Positions 9,051 through 18,769 of a DNA stretch of 64,000 nucleotides are shown piece after piece. Under the pieces are notes generated by a model, which was not told the origin of the DNA, ran no database searches, and worked only from the letters and a program-made list of their open reading frames with translations. The translations under genes were made by a program, and so were the position numbers. Position 1 is the stretch's first letter, and the number at the start of each line of letters is the position of its first letter. The stretch comes from Gracilibacillus halophilus YIM-C55.5 (GTDB lineage Bacteria > Bacillota > Bacilli > Bacillales > Amphibacillaceae), in NCBI RefSeq assembly GCF_000359605.1, contig NZ_APML01000007.1, positions 1 to 64,000 on the forward strand, given 5' to 3'.

Positions 9051-10046
9051 TTATTTCATATTAACAAGTATTCTCCCACGAATGTCACCTTTTAATAATT
9101 TTGGCAACATATCTGGAAGTTGTTGTAGCGTGATTTCTTGATCAATGAAATCTTCGAGGCGATTCGGTTTCCATTGAGTGGCTAATTGATGCCAGATGTC
9201 TTTACGCACAGTCATCGGACAATAAACAGAATCAATTCCTAATAAACGAACGCCTCTTAAAATGAACGGAAACACTGTTGTTGGCACCTTGGTTCCTGCT
9301 GTTAGCCCACTGACAGCTACCGATCCACCGTATTGAATTTTGCTTAACACGGCGGCCAGCGGATCTCCACCCACTGAATCAACCGCACCGGCCCACGTTT
9401 GTCTGGCTAACGGCTTAACTTTTCCTCCATCAACATCTTCACGTGAGATCACCGAAGAAGCACCGAGTTGCAACAGATAATCCGTTTCTTTATCTTTCCC
9501 TGTGCTTGCTTCAACGTGATAACCTAATTGGGATAATATCGAAACCGCAAAGCTGCCGACACCACCAGTCGCACCCGTTACGAGCACTTTGCCTACATCA
9601 GGTGTTAGGTTCGACTCTCGAAGTTGTTGCACTGATAAAGCAGCAGTAAACCCTGCTGTTCCTATAACCATAGATTCCTTGAGGGAGAGACCATGCGGAA
9701 GTGGTACGATCCAATCGGCTGGAATATGTGCATATTCGCTAAAGCCACCAAAGTGGGACACACCGATCTCATAACTCGTAGCGATCACTTGATCCCCTTT
9801 TTGAAAACGTTGATCCGTTGACGCCACAACTTCACCTGCTAAATCAATTCCTGGAACCATCGGATAATGTGAAACCACGCCTCCATTTTGAGTTGTAGCC
9901 AAACTGTCTTTATAATTTATGCTAGAATAAAAAACACGTATTAACACTTCGCCCTTAGGCAAATCATCTAGTGTAAGTGTTTGAATATCTACTGAGAATT
10001 GTTGCTCTGTTTCATTGACGACAAGTGCTGAAAATGACTGATCCAT
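9051..10046 (-). CDS. YhdH/AcuI-type zinc-less medium-chain reductase (acrylyl-CoA or quinone reductase family)
   Basis: 331 residues, usual length. The N-terminal GroES-like half contains SSINYKDSLA and the VPGIDLAGEV block. The Rossmann half carries the NADPH motif TGATGGVGSFA near residue 155 and the GGSVAVSGLT segment. This is the YhdH/YhfP/AcuI subgroup, which lacks the structural zinc loop. AcuI members reduce acryloyl-CoA to propionyl-CoA with NADPH; many Firmicutes members are only known as putative quinone oxidoreductases, so the substrate is left open. It stands alone, with the repeat cluster upstream of it. Confidence 0.85.
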   Translation of the reverse strand: MDQSFSALVVNETEQQFSVDIQTLTLDDLPKGEVLIRVFYSSINYKDSLATTQNGGVVSHYPMVPGIDLAGEVVASTDQRFQKGDQVIATSYEIGVSHFGGFSEYAHIPADWIVPLPHGLSLKESMVIGTAGFTAALSVQQLRESNLTPDVGKVLVTGATGGVGSFAVSILSQLGYHVEASTGKDKETDYLLQLGASSVISREDVDGGKVKPLARQTWAGAVDSVGGDPLAAVLSKIQYGGSVAVSGLTAGTKVPTTVFPFILRGVRLLGIDSVYCPMTVRKDIWHQLATQWKPNRLEDFIDQEITLQQLPDMLPKLLKGDIRGRILVNMK

Positions 10047-10177
10047 TCTTCATCCATCCTTCCCATATGTAAAAACTTGATCTTATTTCACTTCTTATGA
10101 TGATTATAAATCATAATCAAACATAAAAGCACGACATCCATCCCCTAGTCAAGTCCAGAAAAAAGCCTCGTTATCAT

Positions 10178-10468
10178 GTGAAGTTTTCCCAGTAAAATGA
10201 GTATTACTCGGAAATTAGCAATCGATGCTAGCTACATTTCCTAATGAAACATCCGTTAGCCTATTTTTCAATGCAAACATGATTTACCACAACAGCTATT
10301 TGAAGCATACATGTATTTTCCGTGCAAACAGAATTCACTACAACAGCTGTTTGAAGGATAAATGCATTTTCGATGCAAATAGAAGCCTGTTAGCTCATTA
10401 TTTGACGCATATAATCATATTCGACGCAAACAGCGATTTCCGCCTCCTCTTTTTGACGCATATCACAT
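10178..10468. repeat. Phased stem-loop repeats, locus 1 (family A remnant plus four family B units)
   Basis: Family A: one inverted pair, TTTTCCCAGTAA then TTACTCGGAAAT (about 10183-10214). Family B: the core ATGCAAACAG or a close variant starts at 10271, 10322, 10373 and 10424, an exact 51-bp period, with a degenerate earlier copy at 10225. Between cores lies an opposing arm such as CTGTTTGAAGGATA or TTTGACGCATA, so each unit can fold into a hairpin. The same two families occur, in the same order, at 29.2-29.5 kb. The region separates mmsB from the AcuI-type gene and has no credible gene. Confidence 0.8.
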
Positions 10469-10493
10469 ATTATACAAAAAGATTTACATAAAA

Positions 10494-10522
10494 AAGATGA
10501 GTGCTCACCCTGCACTCATCTT
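10494..10522 (-). terminator. Terminator of the monosaccharide ABC operon
   Basis: Perfect 11-bp stem (AAGATGAGTGC / GCACTCATCTT) around a 7-base loop, followed on the minus strand by TTTTTT, immediately after mmsB. Confidence 0.85.
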
Positions 10523-10528
10523 CATCGT

Positions 10529-11689
10529 TTAACCTTTATTTTTGTTATATACATCAAAACCGACAGCGATTAATAGGACCATACCTTTAATAAACTGTTG
10601 CCAGTCGATACCGATACCAATTAAAGACATCCCATTGTTCATGACACCCATGACTAAGCCACCGACAATGGCACCGATCACCGTACCGACACCACCAGCC
10701 ATAGATGCACCACCAATAAATACGGCAGCAATCGCATCTAGCTCAAGCATTTCTCCAGCAGCAGGTGTTGCTGAATTTAAACGAGCTGCAAACATCAAGC
10801 CCGCTAAAGCAGCTAATATACCGTTATTGACAAACACACCAAACACGACACGCTTGGTTTTAATACCGGAAAGATCTGCCGCCTTTTTATTACCACCTGT
10901 AGCATAAATATGACGACCCATGACTGTATTTTTCATAATAAACGTATAAATAACGATTAAAAATAAAACGATGACTAACACCATTGGCATACCTTCATTT
11001 AAAGCCAACTGGTAGGCGAACCAATTAATGACAAAAACTAAAATCGCCAGCTTTGCTAACGTTATCCAAACGGGAACGACCTCAAATTTATATTGAAGTT
11101 GTGTCTTACGTCTATTAAACTCCAAATAAATCAACACTAGCGAGATAACGGCGGAAAATACGAGGGTTAAAATGTGTATATCACTACCACCGAACAAATC
11201 AGGTAGGAATCCACCGCTAATGTTTTGAAAAGACTCTGGGAAAGGGGCTAGTGATTGACCATTTAATAAATAGAGCGTTAACCCTCTAAATATCAACATG
11301 CCAGCCAATGTTACAATAAATGATGGAATCCCAATATAGGCAATCCAAAAACCTTGCCAAACCCCAATAACAGCCCCTGCTAAAATTGACAAAACAACCG
11401 CTAGCCAAACGGGGACATCATGATTAATCATTAACACACCTGCAATCGCCCCGATAAAGGCTACTACAGAACCGACTGATAAATCAATATTTCCGGTGAT
11501 AATGACTAACACCATACCGACTGCTAACACGAGTATAAATCCATTTTGTAAAATCAGATTGGTTAAATTTAAAGGCGTAAATGTAACACCATCGGTTAAA
11601 ATCCAGAATAAACCTGTAATTAAGACTAAAGCAATGATCATACCATATTCTCTTAAATTATTGCGAAATAAATGAATGATCGTCTGCAT
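10529..11689 (-). CDS. mmsB: Multiple-monosaccharide ABC transporter permease
   Basis: 386 residues with about ten hydrophobic segments and the BPD_transp_2 pattern of ribose/xylose-class permeases (GNIDLSVGSVVAFIGAIAG near residue 66; GRHIYATGGNKKAADLSGI near 250; the GGASMAGGVGTVIGAIVGG block near 325). It forms the membrane channel for the ATPase encoded one base upstream. Its length and the insert before GRHIYATGG match GguB/MmsB/XylH-type proteins rather than RbsC. Last gene of the operon; a strong terminator follows. Confidence 0.9.
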   Translation of the reverse strand: MQTIIHLFRNNLREYGMIIALVLITGLFWILTDGVTFTPLNLTNLILQNGFILVLAVGMVLVIITGNIDLSVGSVVAFIGAIAGVLMINHDVPVWLAVVLSILAGAVIGVWQGFWIAYIGIPSFIVTLAGMLIFRGLTLYLLNGQSLAPFPESFQNISGGFLPDLFGGSDIHILTLVFSAVISLVLIYLEFNRRKTQLQYKFEVVPVWITLAKLAILVFVINWFAYQLALNEGMPMVLVIVLFLIVIYTFIMKNTVMGRHIYATGGNKKAADLSGIKTKRVVFGVFVNNGILAALAGLMFAARLNSATPAAGEMLELDAIAAVFIGGASMAGGVGTVIGAIVGGLVMGVMNNGMSLIGIGIDWQQFIKGMVLLIAVGFDVYNKNKG

Positions 11690-11690
11690 G

Positions 11691-13223
11691 CTATTTCCCC
11701 CCTGCTCCTGTCATATAGTGCATCATATTCTCTTGATCCGCTTCACCACGGTTGAATTCACCCGTGATCTCGCCTTCATTCATGACGTAGATACGATCAG
11801 ATAATCCAAGAACTTCTGGCAATTCTGATGAAATGACGAAGATGCATTTCCCTTGTTGCGCCAGGTCATGAATCAATGAATAAATCTCAAATTTAGCACC
11901 TACATCGATGCCTCGTGTTGGTTCATCGAGAATAAGTATATCTGGTTCCGTAAAAATCCATTTACTTAAAACCACTTTTTGTTGATTGCCCCCACTTAAA
12001 TTACCTGCTACTTGATTAATCGATGGAGTCTTAATATTTAATGTTTCCGTTAAATGTTGCGCATCTCTAATTTCTTGATTGGCATCAACTACTTTACGTC
12101 GTGCGATACGCTGAAGGTTCGCCAACGTAATGTTTCCTTTTATATCGTCAATTAAATTCAAACCATATGTTTTGCGATCTTCTGACACATACGCCATTCC
12201 ATGAGAAATCGCATCACTTACTGTATGAGCTTGAATTTGCTTTCCATCTTTATATAATTCACCGCTAATTTTCCTGCCATATGATTTGCCAAACATACTC
12301 ATGACAAGTTCCGTTCTTCCAGCACCCATTAAACCAGCTAATCCAACAATCTCTCCTTTGCGAATCTTCATATTGACATCTTTAATCAATAATTCATGTG
12401 ATCGTTGTGGGTGATATACATGCCAATTTTTCACTTCAAAAACGGTTTCGCCAATATTTGGCGTTCGTTCAGGAAAACGGCTCGTTAATTCTCGACCCAC
12501 CATACCCTTTATAATCCGTTCTTCCGAGATATCTTCCGTTCTCGTATCCAAAGTCTCAATCGTCTTACCATCGCGGAGAATTGTAATCGAATCCGCAATT
12601 GACGACACTTCATTCAATTTATGAGAAATAAGAATGGAAGTAATTCCTTGTTCCTTTAAATCAAGTAATAAGTTTAGTAAATTCTCACTATCTGTTTCGT
12701 TTAATGCTGCTGTCGGCTCATCTAAGATTAATAGTTTTACATTTTTTGAAAGAGCCTTTGCAATTTCTACTAATTGTTGTTTCCCAACCCCAATATTCAT
12801 TACAGAGGTTTCCGGTGATTCTCGTAAACCAACTTGATCAAGTAATTGTTGCGATTGTGAAAAAGTATCTTGCCATTTCATAATTTTGTTCGATTGTCGC
12901 TCATTACCTAGAAAGATATTTTCAGCAATCGACAAATAAGGGCTTAACGCTAATTCTTGGTGTATAATCACAATGCCTTCGTTTTCACTTTGTTTAATAT
13001 TTCTAAACTGACTTTTTTCACCTTTAAATACAATGGAACCCTCATACGATCCATATGGATGCACACCACTTAATACTTTCATTAGTGTCGATTTCCCAGC
13101 GCCATTCTCACCGACGAGTGCATGAATTTCACCATGTTGCACTTTAAGGTTTACGTCATCTAGCGCTTTTACACCAGGAAATGTTTTGGTGATGGATTCC
13201 ATTTCCAAAATATAATCCGACAC
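11691..13223 (-). CDS. mmsA: Multiple-monosaccharide ABC transporter, tandem ATP-binding protein
   Basis: 510 residues with two ABC cassettes. Cassette 1 has Walker [10 protein letters not shown] (about residue 38) and Walker [10 protein letters not shown]; cassette 2 has a degenerate Walker A ([10 protein letters not shown], about 290), signature LSGGNQQKV and Walker [11 protein letters not shown]. This two-cassette, half-degenerate form is typical of CUT2 sugar importers. GTG start with AGGTGG 7 bases upstream. It lies between chvE and mmsB. Xylose, arabinose, galactose and glucose are known substrates of this class; the neighbouring three-component system favours a pentose such as arabinose (inference). 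Confidence 0.92.
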   Translation of the reverse strand: MSDYILEMESITKTFPGVKALDDVNLKVQHGEIHALVGENGAGKSTLMKVLSGVHPYGSYEGSIVFKGEKSQFRNIKQSENEGIVIIHQELALSPYLSIAENIFLGNERQSNKIMKWQDTFSQSQQLLDQVGLRESPETSVMNIGVGKQQLVEIAKALSKNVKLLILDEPTAALNETDSENLLNLLLDLKEQGITSILISHKLNEVSSIADSITILRDGKTIETLDTRTEDISEERIIKGMVGRELTSRFPERTPNIGETVFEVKNWHVYHPQRSHELLIKDVNMKIRKGEIVGLAGLMGAGRTELVMSMFGKSYGRKISGELYKDGKQIQAHTVSDAISHGMAYVSEDRKTYGLNLIDDIKGNITLANLQRIARRKVVDANQEIRDAQHLTETLNIKTPSINQVAGNLSGGNQQKVVLSKWIFTEPDILILDEPTRGIDVGAKFEIYSLIHDLAQQGKCIFVISSELPEVLGLSDRIYVMNEGEITGEFNRGEADQENMMHYMTGAGGK

Positions 13224-13260
13224 AAGCTCACCACCTTTTCATACTCAGCATTTGTAGAAC

Positions 13261-13293
13261 GTCTGTAGTGGTATTGTAATCACCACTACAGAC
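13261..13293. terminator. Strong intercistronic hairpin between chvE and mmsA
   Basis: Perfect 12-bp stem (GTCTGTAGTGGT / ACCACTACAGAC) with a 9-base loop and no T-run on the minus strand. This is better explained as an mRNA-stabilising or processing hairpin that keeps the binding-protein message abundant than as a full terminator. Confidence 0.7.
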
Positions 13294-13307
13294 TGAGCTT
13301 TTAAACG

Positions 13308-14411
13308 TTACTCAAGTTCTTCTTCTGAATAGTAACCGCTATCAATAACAATTTCCTGATAGTTATCAATATCAACAGACACAGGCTCCACTAGATAAGA
13401 AGGTACGACTTTTTCACCGTTATCGTATGTTTCCGTATCATTTACTTCTGCCTCTTCACCATTTAAAATCGCTTCCGTCATATCGATCGCAACGGCAGCA
13501 AGATCACGCGTATCTTTAAATACGGTTTGCGTCTGTTCGCCAGCAATAATTGATTTAATGGATGCAACTTCAGCATCTTGCCCAGTGATGACAGGTAGCG
13601 GTTGATCATCGGTACCATAGCCTACCCCTTTTAATGCTTGAATGACACCACGACTAATACCATCATATGGAGAAAGCACGGCATCTACCGTTTCGCCTGA
13701 AGCATAAGAACTGCTAAGAATGTTCTCCATACGCGATTTTGCTTTGTCACCTGACCAGCGCATCGTTGCTGTTTGCTCCACATCTGTTTGCCCACTTTGA
13801 ACAACTAACGTTCCATCGTCAATATACGGTTGTAATACAGACATCGCGCCATCCCAGAAAAAGTAAGAGTTATTATCATCAGGAGAACCGCTAAACAATT
13901 CAATATTAAAAGGCCCTTCTTCCTCTTTCAGATTTAACGCTTCCTCGATATATGAAGCTTGTAACACCCCCACTTGGAAGTTATCAAAAGTCGCATAATA
14001 ACTAACATGAGGTGACTCCATGATTAAACGGTCATATGCAACAACTTCAATATCTTGCTCATTTGCTTTTTCTAAAACATTGGTTAATGCAGTACCGTCA
14101 ATGGATGCAATAACCAGTGCGTCCGCTCCCTTTACAATCATGTTTTCGATTTGTTCTATCTGTTTATCCACATCATCTTCGGCATACTGAAGATCTGTTT
14201 CGTACCCCTGTTCTTCTAACTGCTTGACCATATTATTTCCATCATCTACCCAGCGTTGTGACGACTTTGTCGGCATTGCTACACCAATAAGTTGATCGGC
14301 ATTTTCGCTCGCTCCTTCTCCACCATCTCCAGATGTTCCTTCATCGCTTCCACAAGCCGCTAACATAAGGACAAAACTGAATAATAACATTAGTAATCCA
14401 AAGCGTTTCAT
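13308..14411 (-). CDS. chvE: Monosaccharide ABC transporter substrate-binding lipoprotein
   Basis: 367 residues. Lipoprotein signal with lipobox LMLAAC (Cys near residue 20), then a periplasmic-binding-protein type 1 fold ([20 protein letters not shown], near 45; the [12 protein letters not shown] block). It is longer than RbsB and matches ChvE-type proteins that bind several aldoses. The ATG at 14411 has AAAGGGG 8 bases upstream; the upstream in-frame ATG at 14450 has none. First gene of the transporter operon, followed by a stabilising hairpin. Likely induced by the response regulator encoded upstream. Confidence 0.9.
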   Translation of the reverse strand: MKRFGLLMLLFSFVLMLAACGSDEGTSGDGGEGASENADQLIGVAMPTKSSQRWVDDGNNMVKQLEEQGYETDLQYAEDDVDKQIEQIENMIVKGADALVIASIDGTALTNVLEKANEQDIEVVAYDRLIMESPHVSYYATFDNFQVGVLQASYIEEALNLKEEEGPFNIELFSGSPDDNNSYFFWDGAMSVLQPYIDDGTLVVQSGQTDVEQTATMRWSGDKAKSRMENILSSSYASGETVDAVLSPYDGISRGVIQALKGVGYGTDDQPLPVITGQDAEVASIKSIIAGEQTQTVFKDTRDLAAVAIDMTEAILNGEEAEVNDTETYDNGEKVVPSYLVEPVSVDIDNYQEIVIDSGYYSEEELE

Positions 14412-14561
14412 AATGTAACCCCTTTCAAATTTAAGTTTTATTTTCTTCATGTTTTACTTTAGCATCGTGATATCATGAAAGGCTTTACATTATCTTGATC
14501 TATTTTTATAACATTTTAGCTTTGTTCATCTCACAGAAAATGAAGCAATAGAAACATAGCA

Positions 14562-15764
14562 TTAGGCAGAACCTAACGTATGTTTATATTGCTTCGGTGA
14601 TGTGCCTGTTATTTTTTTAAATGTGTTACTAAAATAATGTTGCGAGTCATAACCGACATATTCTGCAATTTCTCGAATGCTAAGGTCAGTCTTTCGAAGA
14701 AGTTCTTTCGCTCTTTGTATGCGAAGATTCGTTAACAAATGGACATAAGAAATACCAAGTTCTCGTTTGATCATTCGGCTTAAGTAAACCGATGATACAT
14801 GCAATACGCTGGCCAATACTTCTAATGTTAGATTCGAATCATTGTAATGTTCTGCTATATACTCTTGCGCTTTTTTGACAATAGGAGACATCTGAAAAAA
14901 CTGATCGACTTCTTGTTTAGCCGTTTGATAACAGTTAGGTACAGATTGATAATCCGCTGCTAATTCTACTGTTTTCAACACCACTTTCCTCCCTAAATAA
15001 TTCCATATGGCATGTTTTATGTGCTGATGCTGATCAACAAGAGACAAATTCCAAATCATTACAGACATCATGTCTTGATCAATATGAGTAACTAACGTAG
15101 CAGGTGTATGAATGATTTCCGGTAGCATATTTTCGATCGCCGAAAAATAGATTTGTCGGTCATTCTCATTAACAAAAGCTGGATCGAGGCGATCATCCGT
15201 AAATTTGATCAATAGCAAATAACTGGGTGACTCTATTGGCAAATGGAGAAATTGCAGTTGATCTTGAATGTCTTGATTTGTTAGTTTGCCATCCAACCAA
15301 TCTTGGATCAATCGCTGTTTTAAACGGTCACGATTTCGTTCTACCTGTTGCTCAACTTGATCATAAAACTTTTCCTGTTTCTTTTCTGTTTCTAATTGAT
15401 GTTGAACATCGGTTAAAATATCAAAGAGTTTGTCTGGGTCGATCGGTTTTAAGATGTAATCTTCTACTTGTAATCGAATCGCTTCTTGCGCATAACGAAA
15501 ATCATCATATCCAGAGATAACGATCATTTTGCAATGTGGAAGTGTGCGTTTGATCTGCTTCATAGCTGTGATCCCGTCCATAATTGGCATGTTCAGGTCT
15601 ATAAAAATAATATCTGCTTGATACTCGATTGCTAGTTCTACTGCTTCTTCACCATCTTCTGCTTCTCCGACGACTTTCATTTGCAGCGCCGCCCAGTCAA
15701 TCGAAGAGCGAATACCCTCACGAATCATCCATTCATCGTCAGCGATCAAGACGTTCCACTCCAT
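14562..15764 (-). CDS. Response regulator, YesN/AraT type (receiver plus AraC HTH)
   Basis: 400 residues. Receiver domain 1-120 with phospho-acceptor Asp in IIFIDLNMPIMDG and the conserved K in YILKPID; middle linker domain; AraC-type double helix-turn-helix in the last 100 residues (LEVLASVLHVSSVYLSRMI; IREIAEYVGYDSQHYFSNTF). The ATG at 15764 has AAGGGGG 9 bases upstream and overlaps the kinase stop by 26 bases. Together with the binding protein and kinase upstream it forms a sugar-sensing three-component system, expected to activate the chvE-mmsAB operon directly downstream. Confidence 0.9.
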   Translation of the reverse strand: MEWNVLIADDEWMIREGIRSSIDWAALQMKVVGEAEDGEEAVELAIEYQADIIFIDLNMPIMDGITAMKQIKRTLPHCKMIVISGYDDFRYAQEAIRLQVEDYILKPIDPDKLFDILTDVQHQLETEKKQEKFYDQVEQQVERNRDRLKQRLIQDWLDGKLTNQDIQDQLQFLHLPIESPSYLLLIKFTDDRLDPAFVNENDRQIYFSAIENMLPEIIHTPATLVTHIDQDMMSVMIWNLSLVDQHQHIKHAIWNYLGRKVVLKTVELAADYQSVPNCYQTAKQEVDQFFQMSPIVKKAQEYIAEHYNDSNLTLEVLASVLHVSSVYLSRMIKRELGISYVHLLTNLRIQRAKELLRKTDLSIREIAEYVGYDSQHYFSNTFKKITGTSPKQYKHTLGSA

Positions 15765-17565
15765 CACTTTCATCCCCCTTATCTGTATCATTTGGTAACA
15801 AAGGTAGCCATAATTCAACCGTCGTACCTTTTCCTTCCTCACTATTAACGTTCATCCCATACGAATCACCAAACGTTAATTCAATCCTGGCTTGAACATT
15901 TAAAAGTCCGTATCCTTTTTTATCTCGTGTGTTTTCAGGATTTTCTGTTCGATTAACCGCCTCTTTTAATGCTAGTTGCATTTCCTTTAACTGATCTTGA
16001 TTCATCCCCACCCCATCATCACGAATGATAAAATGAAGCATGCCTTGTTTTCTCTCTGCTTGAATTTCAATCATGCCAAGGCCTCTTCGTTCTTTAATAC
16101 CATGATAAATCGAATTTTCAACAATCGGTTGCAAGATAAATTTCAACATCTTACTCGATTGAACCTCTTCTTCGACATTCATTTGATAATCGAGTTTATG
16201 ACGATATCTTGTTTGTTGAATACGTAAATAACTTGAAATATGTTCGATCTCCTGTTCAACTGTAATCATATCTTTGCCTTTGCTTAATCCAATACGAAAC
16301 AGCTTGGCCAATGAACCAACAATTTCTGCTACATCCGTTGCATCTCGTTTTCGTGCCATCCACTGAATCGTATCTAATGTATTATAAAGAAAATGTGGGT
16401 TAATATTCGCTTGTAAACTTCGGAATTCAGCGTCTCTCTTTTGTCGTTCTTGTTTTTTCGTTAAGCGCATCAGCCCATTCAATTGCTGAATCATTTTATT
16501 AAAACTACGCCCTAACAACCCTACTTCATCATCACGTCTCTCTTGATAGCGTACCTTGAAATCACCAGCTTCTGCTCGTTGCATTAAGTTCATTAATTGT
16601 GTAATTGGTTTTGAAATCGAATGAGATAAAAAATAAGAAGCTGAAAAACCAAATAACATGATAATAAATATAAAGATGATCAAATAAAAACGAATTTCAC
16701 TCATTTCTAACAAGGTTTCTTCTTGTGGGAAAACACCGATTGTCGTCCAATTGGCGAATGAAGATTGTTGGTAAATATACTGAATGCGTTTTCCGTTCAT
16801 TGTTTTGGAAAATTCCCCAGAAGGCTGTTCATTCACCCACTCCATTGGTATATGCTCGACAATTGGGTCACTCGGTTGATAAATATTTTGTCCCTTTTCA
16901 TCGATTACCATTAAATAACCAGTTTTTCCTAACCGAACATCTTGTACGGCTTCGGCAATGACTCGAAGTTTTAGATCAATAAGGATGACACCCTTCACTT
17001 CATTTGTAAATGGATCTGTCACAGCACGAACGACAGACACGACCTCATCATTCTGGTAATTGACAATTGATGTGAGCCGTCTTCCTTCTGGGCGGCCGAT
17101 AATTTGAAAGATACCTCGACTTTCTATCGCTTTTTCATACCACGATGCTTCTGTTAGGTCCATCACTGACGGAGCATACAATTCATTGCTAATATACTCT
17201 CCTTTATGATTAACCACCATGATTCCAGCAACTTCTGGAGACAACGTAGTAAAATGGCGTAAATAACGCTGAATCTCAAATGTTTGATCTTCCTTTGTTT
17301 CCGCTGCGAAAAATTGATCGACTTTTTCATCCCCAGCTACTAGATACGTAATACTTTGCAAATTGTTCATATAAAATGAAAATGTTTCATTTACTTTGCT
17401 AATTAACTGCATCGTATGATCATTGGCTTGCTGTTCTAATACTCGTTCTGTTGTCCAATGAAACAAAAATCCTAAGCAGATAATAGGAAGAATACTAATC
17501 ATTAAAAAATGCGAAATCAGTTTATACCGAATGGGTAAATTATTAATTTGTGTCCAACGCTTCAT
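15739..17565 (-). CDS. Sensor histidine kinase, YesM/AraS type
   Basis: 608 residues. Membrane helix about 15-37, a large extracellular dCache-like sensor (about 40-295), a second helix about 298-320, HAMP (about 320-375), the His_kinase box with INPHFLYNTLDTIQWMAR (about 395), and a HATPase_c domain with QPIVENSIYHGIKE and the GYGLLNVQARIEL lid region. The length is normal for the family. It sits between the anchored binding protein and its response regulator. The ligand is probably presented by the binding protein rather than bound directly, as described for AraP-AraS (established for the family, inferred here). Confidence 0.9.
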   Translation of the reverse strand: MKRWTQINNLPIRYKLISHFLMISILPIICLGFLFHWTTERVLEQQANDHTMQLISKVNETFSFYMNNLQSITYLVAGDEKVDQFFAAETKEDQTFEIQRYLRHFTTLSPEVAGIMVVNHKGEYISNELYAPSVMDLTEASWYEKAIESRGIFQIIGRPEGRRLTSIVNYQNDEVVSVVRAVTDPFTNEVKGVILIDLKLRVIAEAVQDVRLGKTGYLMVIDEKGQNIYQPSDPIVEHIPMEWVNEQPSGEFSKTMNGKRIQYIYQQSSFANWTTIGVFPQEETLLEMSEIRFYLIIFIFIIMLFGFSASYFLSHSISKPITQLMNLMQRAEAGDFKVRYQERRDDEVGLLGRSFNKMIQQLNGLMRLTKKQERQKRDAEFRSLQANINPHFLYNTLDTIQWMARKRDATDVAEIVGSLAKLFRIGLSKGKDMITVEQEIEHISSYLRIQQTRYRHKLDYQMNVEEEVQSSKMLKFILQPIVENSIYHGIKERRGLGMIEIQAERKQGMLHFIIRDDGVGMNQDQLKEMQLALKEAVNRTENPENTRDKKGYGLLNVQARIELTFGDSYGMNVNSEEGKGTTVELWLPLLPNDTDKGDESDGVERLDR

Positions 17566-17590
17566 TTTGAATCAGTCCCATTCCTAGTCA

Positions 17591-18586
17591 TTAATCTCGC
17601 GGGTAGTAATCGCTTACATCATCTTTCGTCACAACATGAATCCCTGTATCCATATAACGCGGTAACTGTACATCTTTTTCTTTAGCAGCCAAACCATGTT
17701 GCAAATGAAATAGAAATTGTAAAGACCAATATCCCATCTCCCATGTTCCTTGCGCCAAAGTTGCCGAAATCACGCCTTCTTCTACTAAATCAAGTGTTCC
17801 CTTATCTGTATCAAAACTAATAATCTCCGTGGTTTCCGTTTTACCCACTTCCTTGATCGCTTGTCCCACTCCAACGCCTCCGTTTGCTTCCGTTGCAAAA
17901 ATACCATCAATATTTGGATATGTTGCGATCATATCTTCCGTCACTTCTTTCGAAATCATTTGATCTCCCCGTCCATCTTTCACTGAGACAATCTCCATTT
18001 CTGGATAATGTGTAGATATTGTTGTCTGAAACCCACGTGTTCTTTCCTGATGGTTTAACTGATTAGGGTGTGTGACAATACCGACTTTTCCTTTCTCACC
18101 TATCAATTCAGCCATATGATGAGCAGCTTTCTCCCCTGCATACAGATTATTCGTACCTAAGAAAGCATATGCCTGACTCTTCGGCGCATCAGCATCAAAA
18201 GTAACGATAGGAATTCCTTGTTTCACTGCTTTATTAATGGCAGGATTTAATGCTTCAGGATCCATCGCTGATATAGCTATTCCTGCTGGTTTTTGTGCTA
18301 TCACCTGTTCAAGGACCATGATTTCTTCGTTTACATCATATTGCGTGGCTCCTCGATATTCTACGGACACATTTAATGCTTCAGCTGCGTCTTCGAAACC
18401 TTTTAACGGGCGTTTCCAATAGTCAATTCCCGATAAAAAAGTGACCATTACATAGGTTTCGTCCATACTGCCTTTCAACTGATTTTCTGACCACTGATTA
18501 CTTGACACATCTCGCGTTTGGTATTGATATACATAAACAACGAAGACTGCGATCAATATAAGATAAACAAATAATAGCTTACGCAA
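17591..18586 (-). CDS. Membrane-anchored sugar-binding sensor protein (AraP-like)
   Basis: About 331 residues. A single N-terminal hydrophobic helix (residues 3-22), with no lipobox cysteine, anchors a type 1 periplasmic-binding fold (IAISAMDPEALNPAINKAV; IPIVTFDADAPKSQAY; EIISFDTDKGTLDLV). The start chosen is a TTG at 18586 with AAAGGGG 9 bases upstream, a leader almost identical to that of chvE; an ATG at 18604 lies inside that site. As first gene of the cluster with kinase and regulator it most likely senses the sugar for signalling rather than transport. Confidence 0.82.
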   Translation of the reverse strand: MRKLLFVYLILIAVFVVYVYQYQTRDVSSNQWSENQLKGSMDETYVMVTFLSGIDYWKRPLKGFEDAAEALNVSVEYRGATQYDVNEEIMVLEQVIAQKPAGIAISAMDPEALNPAINKAVKQGIPIVTFDADAPKSQAYAFLGTNNLYAGEKAAHHMAELIGEKGKVGIVTHPNQLNHQERTRGFQTTISTHYPEMEIVSVKDGRGDQMISKEVTEDMIATYPNIDGIFATEANGGVGVGQAIKEVGKTETTEIISFDTDKGTLDLVEEGVISATLAQGTWEMGYWSLQFLFHLQHGLAAKEKDVQLPRYMDTGIHVVTKDDVSDYYPRD

Positions 18587-18732
18587 ATTTGTAACCCCTT
18601 TCATTTTGTGAAGTGTAAAGGTAATCACCGCTTGAATCAACAACATACTATTTTATATCGGCATATTTCCAGTTACTTTCAACTGCCACCACTACAATAC
18701 ATATGTTAATATGCGGGCATTCTTGCTACAAT

Positions 18733-18765
18733 AAAAAAATGCACCAACCCTTTTTGATTGGTACA
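18733..18765 (-). terminator. Terminator of rlmA
   Basis: TGTACCAA / TTGGTGCA stem on the minus strand (18740-18747 with 18758-18765) followed by seven T. Confidence 0.8.
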
Positions 18766-18769
18766 TTCG

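Noticed and set aside
10225-10491. An 88-codon open frame on the plus strand
   Set aside because: It runs across the 51-bp repeats, has no ribosome site, and its repeated ANR/HYN pattern only mirrors the DNA repeats (51 = 17 codons).
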